Positions 9,085-17,131 of a stretch of DNA of 64,000 bases are shown piece by piece. The stretch is from Sporolactobacillus vineae DSM 21990 = SL153 (GTDB taxonomy: Bacteria; Bacillota; Bacilli; Bacillales; Sporolactobacillaceae), in contig NZ_KB899043.1 of the NCBI RefSeq assembly GCF_000377985.1, positions 124,001 to 188,000 of the forward strand, written 5' to 3'. The translations under genes and the position numbers were made by a program. Within the stretch, counting starts at the first letter, position 1. The number at the start of each line of letters is the position of its first letter. The notes below the pieces were generated by a model, which saw only the letters and a list, made by a program, of their open reading frames with translations, searched no databases and was not told the origin of the DNA.

Positions 9085-9951
9085 TCAGATGAATCGGTCG
9101 GCCGGACGATCCCGGCAGTCTCCCAGCAGCGGTCCCGGATGGCGTCCCAGAAGATAGTCTGTGACCAGGCGCCGGCCCTCGAGCGGCCCGTCCCGGCTTC
9201 CTGTAATAAAAATGTGATGCTCACTGTTCCGGTAAAACATGGAAAAAACAGTGACGAGACGCGTCTCCGGACGAAGATACAGATTACGGATCCTTGCCGC
9301 CGGATGCGTCCTGCGGCTCAGCGCGAGCAGGAAGCGAATAAAGTGCAGCGGAATGGCCCGCCATTCTTTAAAGATGACAACTGTGAGAAACAGTGCAACG
9401 ACAACAAAACTTGCCGAAAAGGAAAAGAGCCAGAGCATCAGCGCACTGAAGAGAATTAACACAACCCAGGAAAAAATGAGAATATATCGATAGGCCTGTC
9501 TAAATGGATAGAACTGCTGAAGAACCAGATGGAGCAGCCTCCCGCCGTCGAGCGGCCAGGCGGGGAGCAGATTGAACAGCAGAATTGCCAGATTCTGATT
9601 GCGAAAAATCTCCTGCTGCGCCGTTCCCCAGAAAGGAAGCAGAACCAGAAACGGACCGATCAGTGCCAGGACAACGTTCATCAGTGGTCCGGCAAGAATC
9701 ACTGCGCTCTCCCGCCGGAACGAGTCATCTCCGTTTTCATCTAATTCTGCCACACCGCCGAAGGGAAGCAGCTCAATTTTCTTCACGATCCATCCGAAAT
9801 GCAGTGCCATGGCGGCATGTCCGCATTCATGGATCAGTACAATGAAAAAAGCGATCGCTGCTTCCCAAAGATGGCCGGTCGCCATACCTGCCGCAATGAT
9901 CAGCCAGAATAAGGGATGGATACGAAACTTCGTAAACAGAAGGCTAATCAA
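9085..9951 (-). CDS. spoIVFB: SpoIVFB, intramembrane metalloprotease for pro-sigma-K
   Basis: SpoIVFB is the site-2-protease-family enzyme that processes pro-sigma-K in the mother cell. The 288-residue polytopic protein has the zinc motif HECGH (41-45) and the third ligand in LLPAWPLDGGR (Asp135), near the B. subtilis positions 43-47 and 137. A cytosolic CBS-like tail follows at about 220-288. The start is TTG after AGGTGA, overlapping the spoIVFA stop by 8 bases, so the protease and its regulator are co-translated. Confidence 0.95.
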   Translation of the reverse strand: MISLLFTKFRIHPLFWLIIAAGMATGHLWEAAIAFFIVLIHECGHAAMALHFGWIVKKIELLPFGGVAELDENGDDSFRRESAVILAGPLMNVVLALIGPFLVLLPFWGTAQQEIFRNQNLAILLFNLLPAWPLDGGRLLHLVLQQFYPFRQAYRYILIFSWVVLILFSALMLWLFSFSASFVVVALFLTVVIFKEWRAIPLHFIRFLLALSRRTHPAARIRNLYLRPETRLVTVFSMFYRNSEHHIFITGSRDGPLEGRRLVTDYLLGRHPGPLLGDCRDRPADRFI

Positions 9952-10729
9952 AGGACATCACCTGAATAGGGTCAATAAATTTCTGCCCTTTTTTCAGTGC
10001 AAAGTAGAATGTGCCTCCCTTTCCAGCTGAAGTGGTGCCTATTTTCTGTCCCTGTTTCACTTCATCATAAATTTTCACATCCACCTGATCCAGCTTCCCG
10101 TACCAGGATTCATCGTTTCCCTTGTGCTGGATAATCACCGTGCGGCCTGTCCCTTTTTTGTTCCCGACAAACACGACCAGCCCGTCCCTGAAGGCCTTAA
10201 CTTCCGAGTGGGAAGGTGCTTTGACCGTAACGCCGCGTGTCCGGCTGCTGTAAGGTGTGGCTACCTGCCCGCTGACCGGCGCGGCAAAACTGGAAGAGCC
10301 GGTTCCTGACGTATTCCGGGTGCCGGAAGTACTGTTCCCGGTATTGCCGAGCCCCGGTAAAAAGGCCATCGGGTTGCCGAAATGTTGCTCATACCAGGAA
10401 GAAACCGCTGTGAATTGAAATTCCTGTGTCATGGCCGTGACCAGTGACTGGCGAACCGGCTGCATTGCCGGACTATGGCCGTTCTCTGCCCAGAAAGCGG
10501 CCCCGAACAGAATGATTGCCAGTGTCAGGCGAATAGCCAGGCTGCGCATCGGTCGATTTTTCTCCGGCTGTTTCGGTTGGCCGGCATCCCGATATTCCGG
10601 ACCGAACGGACGGTTGTACGTCTGTGAATACCTGTCCGGTTCCTGAAAAGGGCGAGGCTGTCCGGCAGATTCAATCATCTTGCTTTTCCTTTCTTTGTGC
10701 CTTTGCCGCAATGCTTCCAGTTTATTCAT
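9944..10729 (-). CDS. spoIVFA: SpoIVFA, regulator of SpoIVFB
   Basis: SpoIVFA anchors and inhibits SpoIVFB in the outer forespore membrane until SpoIVB cleaves it. The 261-residue protein has a basic N-terminal region, one membrane segment (about 66-82, SLAIRLTLAIILFGAAFW), a Gly/Ser/Thr linker and a C-terminal M23-like fold (about 150-261, TVIIQHKGNDESWYGKLDQV) in which the catalytic histidines of LytM peptidases are not evident. A sigma-E-like promoter lies just upstream. Confidence 0.9.
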   Translation of the reverse strand: MNKLEALRQRHKERKSKMIESAGQPRPFQEPDRYSQTYNRPFGPEYRDAGQPKQPEKNRPMRSLAIRLTLAIILFGAAFWAENGHSPAMQPVRQSLVTAMTQEFQFTAVSSWYEQHFGNPMAFLPGLGNTGNSTSGTRNTSGTGSSSFAAPVSGQVATPYSSRTRGVTVKAPSHSEVKAFRDGLVVFVGNKKGTGRTVIIQHKGNDESWYGKLDQVDVKIYDEVKQGQKIGTTSAGKGGTFYFALKKGQKFIDPIQVMSFD

Positions 10730-10762
10730 CGCGCACCTCCGTCCGCTTGTCCTTTTATAAGG

Positions 10763-10790
10763 ATCTTATGCGGATGAGCCGCAAATATGA
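10763..10790 (-). promoter_or_regulatory. Sigma-E-like promoter of spoIVFAB
   Basis: On the minus strand TCATATT (10784-10790) and CATAAGAT (10763-10770) are separated by 13 bases. These fit the sigma-E consensus (ATATT-type -35, CATACA-type -10). spoIVF is sigma-E dependent in B. subtilis. Confidence 0.62.
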
Positions 10791-10825
10791 AATCGGCAGC
10801 AAAGGCGGAATAACGTAAAAAAGCG

Positions 10826-10864
10826 TAAAAAAAAACGCCGGAAGGCCTGTCCCTTCTGCGACGT
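10826..10864 (-). terminator. Terminator after minD
   Basis: An imperfect GC-rich stem (AGAAGG / CCTTCCGGCG) is followed by nine T residues on the minus strand, just beyond the minD stop. It ends the mreBCD-minCD transcript. Confidence 0.78.
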
Positions 10865-10876
10865 TCCTGATTTCGC

Positions 10877-11674
10877 TTACCGCATGCGAAGCAATGTTTT
10901 TATTTTTTGAATCAAACCGGGCTTTTCTTCAATCGCCATCAGCGGTACGGTTTCTCCGAGAATCCGCCGTCCGATATTACGATACGCCTGTGCCGCTTTG
11001 GAATTAGGATCCATCGCCACCGGCTGACCTTTATTTGACGAAGAAATGACCTCATCATCATCGAGCACGATGCCAAGAAGGTCAATGGCCAGAATATTCA
11101 TGATTTCATCGATTTCCAGCATACCGCCGTTTTTCATCATATGCTGACGGATCCGGTTAATAATCAGACGCGGCGGGGTCAGCTGCTTCTCCTGTTCGAG
11201 CAGTCCGATAATTCGGTCGGCATCACGAACAGAGGAGATTTCCGGTGTGGTCACGACAATGGCGTGATCCGCACCGGCCACGGCATTTCTGAAACCGCGT
11301 TCAATACCGGCCGGACAATCAATGATCACGTAATCATAGTCTTCTTTAAGTGCATCAACCATTTTTTTCATCTGTTCCGGTTTCACAGCCATTTTATCGG
11401 TCGTTTGTGCAGCGGGCAGCAGAGTGAGGGAATCAAAACGCTTGTCTTTTACGAGCGCCTGATTCAGTTTGCATCGTCCTTCAGCCACATCGACCAGGTC
11501 ATAGATGATCCGGTTTTCCAGTCCCATGACGACATCCAGATTACGCAATCCGATATCCGTATCGACCAGGCAGACCTTTTTTCCCTGAAGCGCCAGAACT
11601 GTACCGATATTCGCCGACGTTGTCGTTTTACCGACACCGCCCTTGCCAGAAGTTACGACGATAGCTTCCCCCAT
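10877..11674 (-). CDS. minD: Septum-site determining ATPase MinD
   Basis: MinD binds membrane in its ATP form and recruits MinC to block polar septation. The 265-residue protein has the deviant Walker A KGGVGKTT, Walker B-type IIDCPAG and a C-terminal amphipathic membrane-targeting helix (PGLIQKIKTLLRMR). The start is ATG at 11674, 8 bases after AGGGG, giving MGEAIVVTSGKGG. It lies 27 bases after minC. Confidence 0.96.
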   Translation of the reverse strand: MGEAIVVTSGKGGVGKTTTSANIGTVLALQGKKVCLVDTDIGLRNLDVVMGLENRIIYDLVDVAEGRCKLNQALVKDKRFDSLTLLPAAQTTDKMAVKPEQMKKMVDALKEDYDYVIIDCPAGIERGFRNAVAGADHAIVVTTPEISSVRDADRIIGLLEQEKQLTPPRLIINRIRQHMMKNGGMLEIDEIMNILAIDLLGIVLDDDEVISSSNKGQPVAMDPNSKAAQAYRNIGRRILGETVPLMAIEEKPGLIQKIKTLLRMR

Positions 11675-11701
11675 AGATGACACCCCTCTGATCAATAGAA
11701 T

Positions 11702-12394
11702 TTACATATCTGCATTCATGACCGGTATAATCTGTTTCTGCTGGATCTGGTGCAGCTTATCAATAACAATTTTATCAACATCAGGATCGACATAGGCACA
11801 TTCCAGAAAATGATCGTTTCTTAACTCATCCAGCTGGCTTTCATCGGTCCTGCTGATCCGGTCGCCGATCCGGAGCTGGGTAGGCTCCATGATCGATGCG
11901 GCGATCACAGCCTGCGGATTGCTGTCTCCGGTACCGGCACAGGCGATGCCGCGCAGTGCGCCAAAAACATAAATATTCCCGGTTGCCGTAACGGTACCGC
12001 CGGGATTCACGTCGCCAATCAGGAGCAGGTTCCCTTGAATGGACAGGACCTGACCGGACCGGATCACCCGGTTGACCGACACGAGCTGCTCCCGGACGCG
12101 TTTTTCTTCAAATTCTTTCTGTGTCATGACATTTGATTCAATTGCCGCCACCTTAAGATGGTGAAAAGAAGAGATCACACGTGTCAGCTCATCACGCTGT
12201 TCCGGTTTAAGGTAACGGTCACCTGCCTGAACTTTAACCGTAATGGTCGGACCTTCACGATACCGTGTCTGATTTTGCGACAGCTTTTGCTTCAGTTCTT
12301 CGAGCAGTGCATCAAAAGCGCACGTATCGTCAAGAACCAGAACAAAGCCATCTTTTTTTCCCATCAATGTGACGAGCGGCCGGTTGAGAGACAT
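11702..12394 (-). CDS. minC: Septum-site determining protein MinC
   Basis: MinC inhibits FtsZ polymerisation. The 230-residue protein has an N-terminal FtsZ-inhibiting domain (about 1-105) and the C-terminal beta-helix (about 115-220, GQVLSIQGNLLLIGDVNPGG) that binds MinD and dimerises. ATG follows GAGGTGA. A perfect inverted repeat lies in the 119-base gap before it. Confidence 0.93.
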   Translation of the reverse strand: MSLNRPLVTLMGKKDGFVLVLDDTCAFDALLEELKQKLSQNQTRYREGPTITVKVQAGDRYLKPEQRDELTRVISSFHHLKVAAIESNVMTQKEFEEKRVREQLVSVNRVIRSGQVLSIQGNLLLIGDVNPGGTVTATGNIYVFGALRGIACAGTGDSNPQAVIAASIMEPTQLRIGDRISRTDESQLDELRNDHFLECAYVDPDVDKIVIDKLHQIQQKQIIPVMNADM

Positions 12395-12454
12395 GGAAAT
12401 GATTCACCTCAATCACTTTTATTCAATAAGCGACGCGCTAAATCCTGCTCCGAA

Positions 12455-12491
12455 CCGGCAGATTTGAAAAGAAATAAAATAAATCTGCCGG
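12455..12491. repeat. Perfect 11-base inverted repeat between mreD and minC
   Basis: CCGGCAGATTT and AAATCTGCCGG flank a 15-base AT-rich loop. It has no T run on either side and so does not look like a normal terminator. It lies inside the mreBCD-minCD operon and may be a processing or stability element. Confidence 0.7.
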
Positions 12492-12513
12492 AGAACGCCA
12501 CAGGAAGTTGCCG

Positions 12514-13029
12514 TTACCGGACGTCCTCTTCATCCATACCGGACAGAAAATGCCAGAACGGAAAATAGAAGATCAATGTGAATATGATGTTCAGTACAAG
12601 TGTCGGCGGTAACCGCCAGATCAGGAATGCCGTCACCGGCTGGGTCGTCACGCCGATCATCAGGTAAATCAGATACACCTCGATCTGGCAGAGCAGAACG
12701 CCGAAAGCAGAAAGCGCGAGAGCTGTCATCAGGTTCAGATTGACCCATTTAGACAACAGATAGGTTAGATACAGAGACAGCCCCATGCTAAACGCATAGA
12801 CACCAATCACCGAGGTGTTGACAATATCGTTGAGCAGGCCAAAAAGAATGGCATACCGCATGCCCCAGCGGACATTGGCAAAAAAAGCGATCAGCAGCAC
12901 GGCAACCATCACAAATGCCGGGACAATTTCAAAATGGTCACCGGTCTGCAGGGGAAGCACATGCGGCAGGACCGTCCCTTCGATAAGAAAAAGAAGAAAC
13001 AGAATAAAAAACAGCTTCACCTGTTTCAA
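12514..13029 (-). CDS. mreD: Rod shape-determining membrane protein MreD
   Basis: MreD is a membrane partner of MreC in the elongasome. The 171-residue sequence is almost entirely hydrophobic with about five membrane segments (for example KLFFILFLLFLIEGTVLPHV). It starts with TTG after GGGGG and lies 4 bases downstream of mreC. Confidence 0.9.
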   Translation of the reverse strand: MKQVKLFFILFLLFLIEGTVLPHVLPLQTGDHFEIVPAFVMVAVLLIAFFANVRWGMRYAILFGLLNDIVNTSVIGVYAFSMGLSLYLTYLLSKWVNLNLMTALALSAFGVLLCQIEVYLIYLMIGVTTQPVTAFLIWRLPPTLVLNIIFTLIFYFPFWHFLSGMDEEDVR

Positions 13030-13033
13030 TCGC

Positions 13034-13897
13034 TCAGCCCCCGTTTCCGGCAGCCGTACTGCTTTTCTGGATGATCATCACATAGTTGATGTCGTTCAGA
13101 CTGACAAAAGGTTTGACTTCGGCAGCCTTAGTCAAGCCGTAGGGATCCGTCGATACCGAAGTAATCTTTCCAATCAGGAGACCCGGGGGATACATTCCGC
13201 TAAGTCCGGAAGTTGTCACAACCTGGCCGTTTTTCAGATTGGCCTTAATCGGGATTTTCTGAAAGAGCAATACGCCCTTATGTGCGTTGTAGCCCTCGAT
13301 CATACCGTAGATTTTCGACTTTTTAGTCAGAATCATCGCCGAAATCTGATTGACATTCTGTTGGTTGGAGATCAGGGACACCTGGCTGGTGAAATTACCG
13401 GTTTTTGAGATGCTTCCGATCAGTCCCGAAGAAGTGATCACCGGCATCCCTGCTTTTATTCCGTTAATGCGTCCCTTATTCACGGTCAGCTGCTGATTCC
13501 ACTGATCGGCTGAACGGCTGATTACGGACGCCGGATACTTTTTGTATGATGCAAGCACCGGATCCTTTCCGATGTTCAGCATCTGCCGCAGCTGATTATT
13601 CCGCTGTGTCAGATCCTCATTCTGCTGCTGGACCCGGGCATAGTCTTCAAGATTGGCTTTCAGCTTCTTATTTTCCGAATAGGCGTTCCTGATATCACTG
13701 ACGTTCTGAAAGAAACCCGCCGTATACTGGGCGGGAACATTAACGATATTCTGAAACAGGCCGACAGTGTCGCCGGTGAACTGCTGAATCCAGCTGGAAC
13801 GGTCTCCCTGTCTCAATGAATAGCTGATCAGAGCGATCAGGATAATCAGACTTGAAAGCAGTACAATTAACTTTTTATTTGAAAAAAATGAAGGCAT
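13034..13897 (-). CDS. mreC: Rod shape-determining protein MreC
   Basis: MreC links MreB to cell wall synthases. The roughly 287-residue protein has one N-terminal membrane anchor (about 6-26), a coiled coil (about 65-105, NKKLKANLEDYARVQQQNED) and a beta-domain (about 115-280, ITSSGLIGSISKTG). ATG at 13897 with AGGTG 5 bases upstream is preferred to the in-frame GTG two codons earlier. Confidence 0.94.
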   Translation of the reverse strand: MPSFFSNKKLIVLLSSLIILIALISYSLRQGDRSSWIQQFTGDTVGLFQNIVNVPAQYTAGFFQNVSDIRNAYSENKKLKANLEDYARVQQQNEDLTQRNNQLRQMLNIGKDPVLASYKKYPASVISRSADQWNQQLTVNKGRINGIKAGMPVITSSGLIGSISKTGNFTSQVSLISNQQNVNQISAMILTKKSKIYGMIEGYNAHKGVLLFQKIPIKANLKNGQVVTTSGLSGMYPPGLLIGKITSVSTDPYGLTKAAEVKPFVSLNDINYVMIIQKSSTAAGNGG

Positions 13898-13936
13898 AAA
13901 CACACCTGCTTAATCCGTCACAATTTCTTTATTTAG

Positions 13937-14980
13937 TTACTTCCGGTTCGCAGCGGCGCTTAAACGCGATTTTGAGCGAAACAGATGGATATTTTCCAGT
14001 GACCGGCCTGTCCCGATCGCCACACAGTCAAGCGGATTTTCGGCGACGATGACCGGCATCTTTGTCTCATCGCTCAGTAAGTGGTCAAGATTATTCAGCA
14101 GCGCACCGCCGCCGGTCAGAACGATACCGCGGTCCATGATATCGGCAGCCAGTTCCGGAGGCGTCTGTTCCAGCGTTACTTTAACGGCTTCAACAATCTG
14201 CCCGACCGTATCCTTCAGGGACGTGGCGACCTCCTTGCCGGTGACTTCAATCGTTTTCGGCAGTCCGGTCAGTAAATCACGGCCGCGAATGTCCATTGTC
14301 TTGCTCTGAACCGTTTCGTCTTCGCCGGCAGAACCAATTTCGATTTTCAGTGTCTCCGCGGTTCGTTCGCCGATCATCAGATTATAGTTTTTCTTAATAT
14401 ATTGTACAATAGCTTCGTCCATATCGTCACCGGCAATCCGGATCGACTGGCTGGTGACAATTCCGCCCAGTGAAATGATGGCGACTTCGGTTGTCCCGCC
14501 GCCGATATCGACAACCATGCTGCCTGTCGGTTCCCATACAGGAAGATTGGCTCCGACTGCTGCGGCAAATGGTTCCTCGATCGTGTAGGCTTCACGGGCA
14601 CCGGCCTGTTTGGTTGCATCCTCAACGGCCCTCTTCTCAACGGCGGTAATGCCTGAAGGCACACAAACCATGATATTTGGTTTCCGTGAGAAAATAGAGC
14701 GCTGTTTCTGCGCTTCATTAATAAAATATTTCATCATCGTCGCAGTTGTATCGAAATCGGCGATCACACCGTCTTTCATCGGACGAACGGCGACGATGTT
14801 GCCCGGTGTTCTGCCGATCATATCCTTTGCAGGGGTGCCCACCGCTTCAACCAGACCTGAATCTGTGTGCAGGGCGACAACAGACGGCTCCCGGAGCACA
14901 ACACCTTTTCCTTTTACATATACCAGCGTGTTCGCTGTTCCGAGGTCAATCCCCATATCTCTTGAAAATCCGCCAAACAT
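13937..14980 (-). CDS. mreB: Actin-like cell shape protein MreB
   Basis: MreB filaments direct lateral wall synthesis. The 347-residue protein has the actin-fold motifs [19 protein letters not shown] (phosphate 1), [21 protein letters not shown] (partial; phosphate 2) and [14 protein letters not shown] (adenosine). It is the first gene of mreBCD-minCD. GGGAG precedes the ATG by 9 bases. Confidence 0.97.
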   Translation of the reverse strand: MFGGFSRDMGIDLGTANTLVYVKGKGVVLREPSVVALHTDSGLVEAVGTPAKDMIGRTPGNIVAVRPMKDGVIADFDTTATMMKYFINEAQKQRSIFSRKPNIMVCVPSGITAVEKRAVEDATKQAGAREAYTIEEPFAAAVGANLPVWEPTGSMVVDIGGGTTEVAIISLGGIVTSQSIRIAGDDMDEAIVQYIKKNYNLMIGERTAETLKIEIGSAGEDETVQSKTMDIRGRDLLTGLPKTIEVTGKEVATSLKDTVGQIVEAVKVTLEQTPPELAADIMDRGIVLTGGGALLNNLDHLLSDETKMPVIVAENPLDCVAIGTGRSLENIHLFRSKSRLSAAANRK

Positions 14981-15043
14981 CTATGTAATCTCCCTTCAGT
15001 TCTCAGAACTCATAAAATTAATTATATCTTACTTAGGATAAAA

Positions 15044-15073
15044 ATTATAGACCTAACCCTAACCAGAAGACAA
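15044..15073 (-). promoter_or_regulatory. Candidate promoter of mreBCD-minCD
   Basis: On the minus strand TTGTCT (15068-15073) and TATAAT (15044-15049) are 18 bases apart. A second TATAAT at 15021-15026 lies nearer to mreB but has no recognisable -35. Confidence 0.45.
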
Positions 15074-15090
15074 ACCTCTGGTTCAGATCG

Positions 15091-15777
15091 CTACATCAAT
15101 CCTTTTTGCTTCAGACTGACGAATTTTCGGTCACCGATCACAATATGGTCCAGTACATCCACTCCGATCATTTTCCCGCAGGCCACCAGCCGCTTCGTTA
15201 CATCAATATCTTCCTGACTCGGCGAAGGATCGCCGCTCGGATGATTATGAAAGCAGATCATGGATGCTGCCGACCGGCGCACGGCTTCCTTAAAGACCTC
15301 ACGCGGGTGGACAATCGACGCATTAAGGCTGCCGATGAAAATTGTTGACTTATGGATCACCTGGTTCTTCGTATTCAGGAAAACAGCGACAAAGTGCTCC
15401 TGATGTAACAGACGCATTTCCTCCATTACAAAATCAGCACCGTCTTCCGGTGAACGGACCGTGTAGCGATGATCGCGACGCTGACCGGCCACCCGGCTGC
15501 CGAATTCGATACACGCCTGAATCCGGACTGCTTTGGCGGTGCCGATGCCCTTAATTTTTCTGAGTTCCTCTATGCTGGCCTCCCTGAGGAACTCAAAGCC
15601 CTCAAAATGGCTGAGCAGCCGTCCGGACAGCTCAAGCACGGATTCATTGCGACTCCCGGAGCCAAGAATAACAGCCACCAGTTCACGGTCGGACAATGCC
15701 TGTCTGCCGTAACGGAGCAGTCTTTCCCTCGGTCTGTCTTCTTGCGGTACATCCCTCATCATGATTTGATCGCCCAT
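15091..15777 (-). CDS. radC: RadC/JAB-domain protein
   Basis: RadC-family proteins carry a JAB1/MPN metalloprotease-like domain; the proposed DNA repair role is not established. The 228-residue product has an N-terminal HhH-like part (about 30-95, LRKIKGIGTAKAVRIQ) and the JAB domain with the metal motif HNHPSGDPSPSQED. The ATG at 15777 is selected because GGAGGG lies 7 bases upstream; an upstream in-frame codon has none. It is directly upstream of mreB as in B. subtilis, but maf, its usual other neighbour, is missing. Confidence 0.92.
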   Translation of the reverse strand: MGDQIMMRDVPQEDRPRERLLRYGRQALSDRELVAVILGSGSRNESVLELSGRLLSHFEGFEFLREASIEELRKIKGIGTAKAVRIQACIEFGSRVAGQRRDHRYTVRSPEDGADFVMEEMRLLHQEHFVAVFLNTKNQVIHKSTIFIGSLNASIVHPREVFKEAVRRSAASMICFHNHPSGDPSPSQEDIDVTKRLVACGKMIGVDVLDHIVIGDRKFVSLKQKGLM

Positions 15778-15978
15778 TTTGATTCCCTCCATCAGGAACT
15801 CAGTCACGCTCCGCAGTCCGGATAAATACGTGCATCTTAACCATAACTGCCGGGAAATTGTTCTGCATCAGGAGAAAATTGCAAAAAAAAGCACGAATCA
15901 CGAGTCATCTATTATTTTCGACGATATTTCAGCATTTATGACAATATAAAAGATGAAAGCAGATGAAATATTTTCATT

Positions 15979-17007
15979 TCAGAGATGGAGCACCAGATCC
16001 TGATAAGCGGCGATAAGTTCCAGAAGAGATTGCTGAAGCGCCGTGAAATCTGTCTCTCTGCCGTTTTTCAATGTCGATTCCAGGATTCGGACCGCATGAT
16101 CGGCATCCTGATCAAATAAGGTCAGCCGGTTCAAGTCTGCCGTTTTCAGTCCGGAGACATTAATCTGTCTCAGAGCCGCACGGCTGCCCTGAACCTGACT
16201 GAAAAGATTCTGTTGTGCGTTCCTGTTCCCCGATGCCAGCCGGTCGGACGCCTGGTAAAGATCTTTGAGCAGAAGGTTCGCTTTCTCGGCATATGCAGCA
16301 GACGGTCCCTTCAGGAGTTTCTTGCCTGACTTCGGTCCGATCCGGATCTGCTTTTTATAGACAGGAAGGTGGCGGCTCCGGTATTTGTTCAGCAAATCAT
16401 CCGCGCTCTGCGCTGATACAGAAGTACCGATCAGGACAGAAACCGGTTTTTCCCCTGCTGCAACGGCCGCAAAGCCCTGTTGTTTCAGACCTGTTACAGC
16501 AACGTCTGCCAGCTTTCGGGTAGAGAAAACGCCGGTCTGAATGACGGTGAACGTCTGAGACAGGCTGCCCGCCTGAATCGCAATGCTTCCGGCAGAAACG
16601 GGGGAAGCAGCAGGGCTCCTGGGCCAGACAGAACCGGCAACGCTATTTGTTCCTGAAAAGACACTGAGCAGACTCAGCCCGATAGCCAGACCGACAACCA
16701 GGGCAGCTGCGCCGGGCAGCCAGTACCTTTTGAAACGCCGGACGGCCCCTGTAAAACCGGCATTTCGTCCGGCAGTCTGCTTCAGCTTGCCCATTGTTGG
16801 CTGTGCCTTTTTTCTTCGGTCCGGCAGGGATGGATCGATTCGCTCCGTGCTCCTTTTTTCCTCACCATGATCGGAAAAGGCATGCTGCCAGTCCAGCTGA
16901 CGCTCCTTCTCGGCGGCTTCCTCACGTGCCGTCCATTCGTCCAGATTATATTTCGCACCATTAAAGCGAATGATCGTGCCCGTCTTATGGCTCTTCTTGT
17001 TATCCAT
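15979..17007 (-). CDS. spoIIB: SpoIIB-like SPOR-domain sporulation protein
   Basis: SpoIIB promotes septal peptidoglycan thinning during engulfment. The 342-residue protein has a basic cytosolic region beginning MDNKKSHKTGTIIRFNGAKY, a membrane segment (about 97-117, WLPGAAALVVGLAIGLSLLS), then an extracellular SPOR domain (about 150-225, FTVIQTGVFSTRKLADVAVT) and a helical tail. Its position between radC and folC equals that of B. subtilis spoIIB. GGGAGG precedes ATG. Confidence 0.82.
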   Translation of the reverse strand: MDNKKSHKTGTIIRFNGAKYNLDEWTAREEAAEKERQLDWQHAFSDHGEEKRSTERIDPSLPDRRKKAQPTMGKLKQTAGRNAGFTGAVRRFKRYWLPGAAALVVGLAIGLSLLSVFSGTNSVAGSVWPRSPAASPVSAGSIAIQAGSLSQTFTVIQTGVFSTRKLADVAVTGLKQQGFAAVAAGEKPVSVLIGTSVSAQSADDLLNKYRSRHLPVYKKQIRIGPKSGKKLLKGPSAAYAEKANLLLKDLYQASDRLASGNRNAQQNLFSQVQGSRAALRQINVSGLKTADLNRLTLFDQDADHAVRILESTLKNGRETDFTALQQSLLELIAAYQDLVLHL

Positions 17008-17065
17008 GACGGCCCTCCCGTTTTCATTGCAGGACTCTTTCGTTGCAGGATAACATAACCCTACT

Positions 17066-17100
17066 GAAAAGGGACAAGACTTCTGTCGTCCTGTCCCAAC
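17066..17100 (-). terminator. Terminator after the GGDEF gene
   Basis: GGGACA and TGTCCC flank a partly paired loop; A-rich sequence precedes and TTTTC follows on the minus strand. The plus strand also has a T run, so it may be bidirectional. Confidence 0.6.
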
Positions 17101-17131
17101 TTTTTTTCGTGTTTATTTTCAGTTGTATCAC

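Noticed and set aside
15053-15065. CCTAACCCTAACC, resembling a telomere repeat, upstream of mreB
   Set aside because: Only two units in a bacterial promoter region; coincidence.
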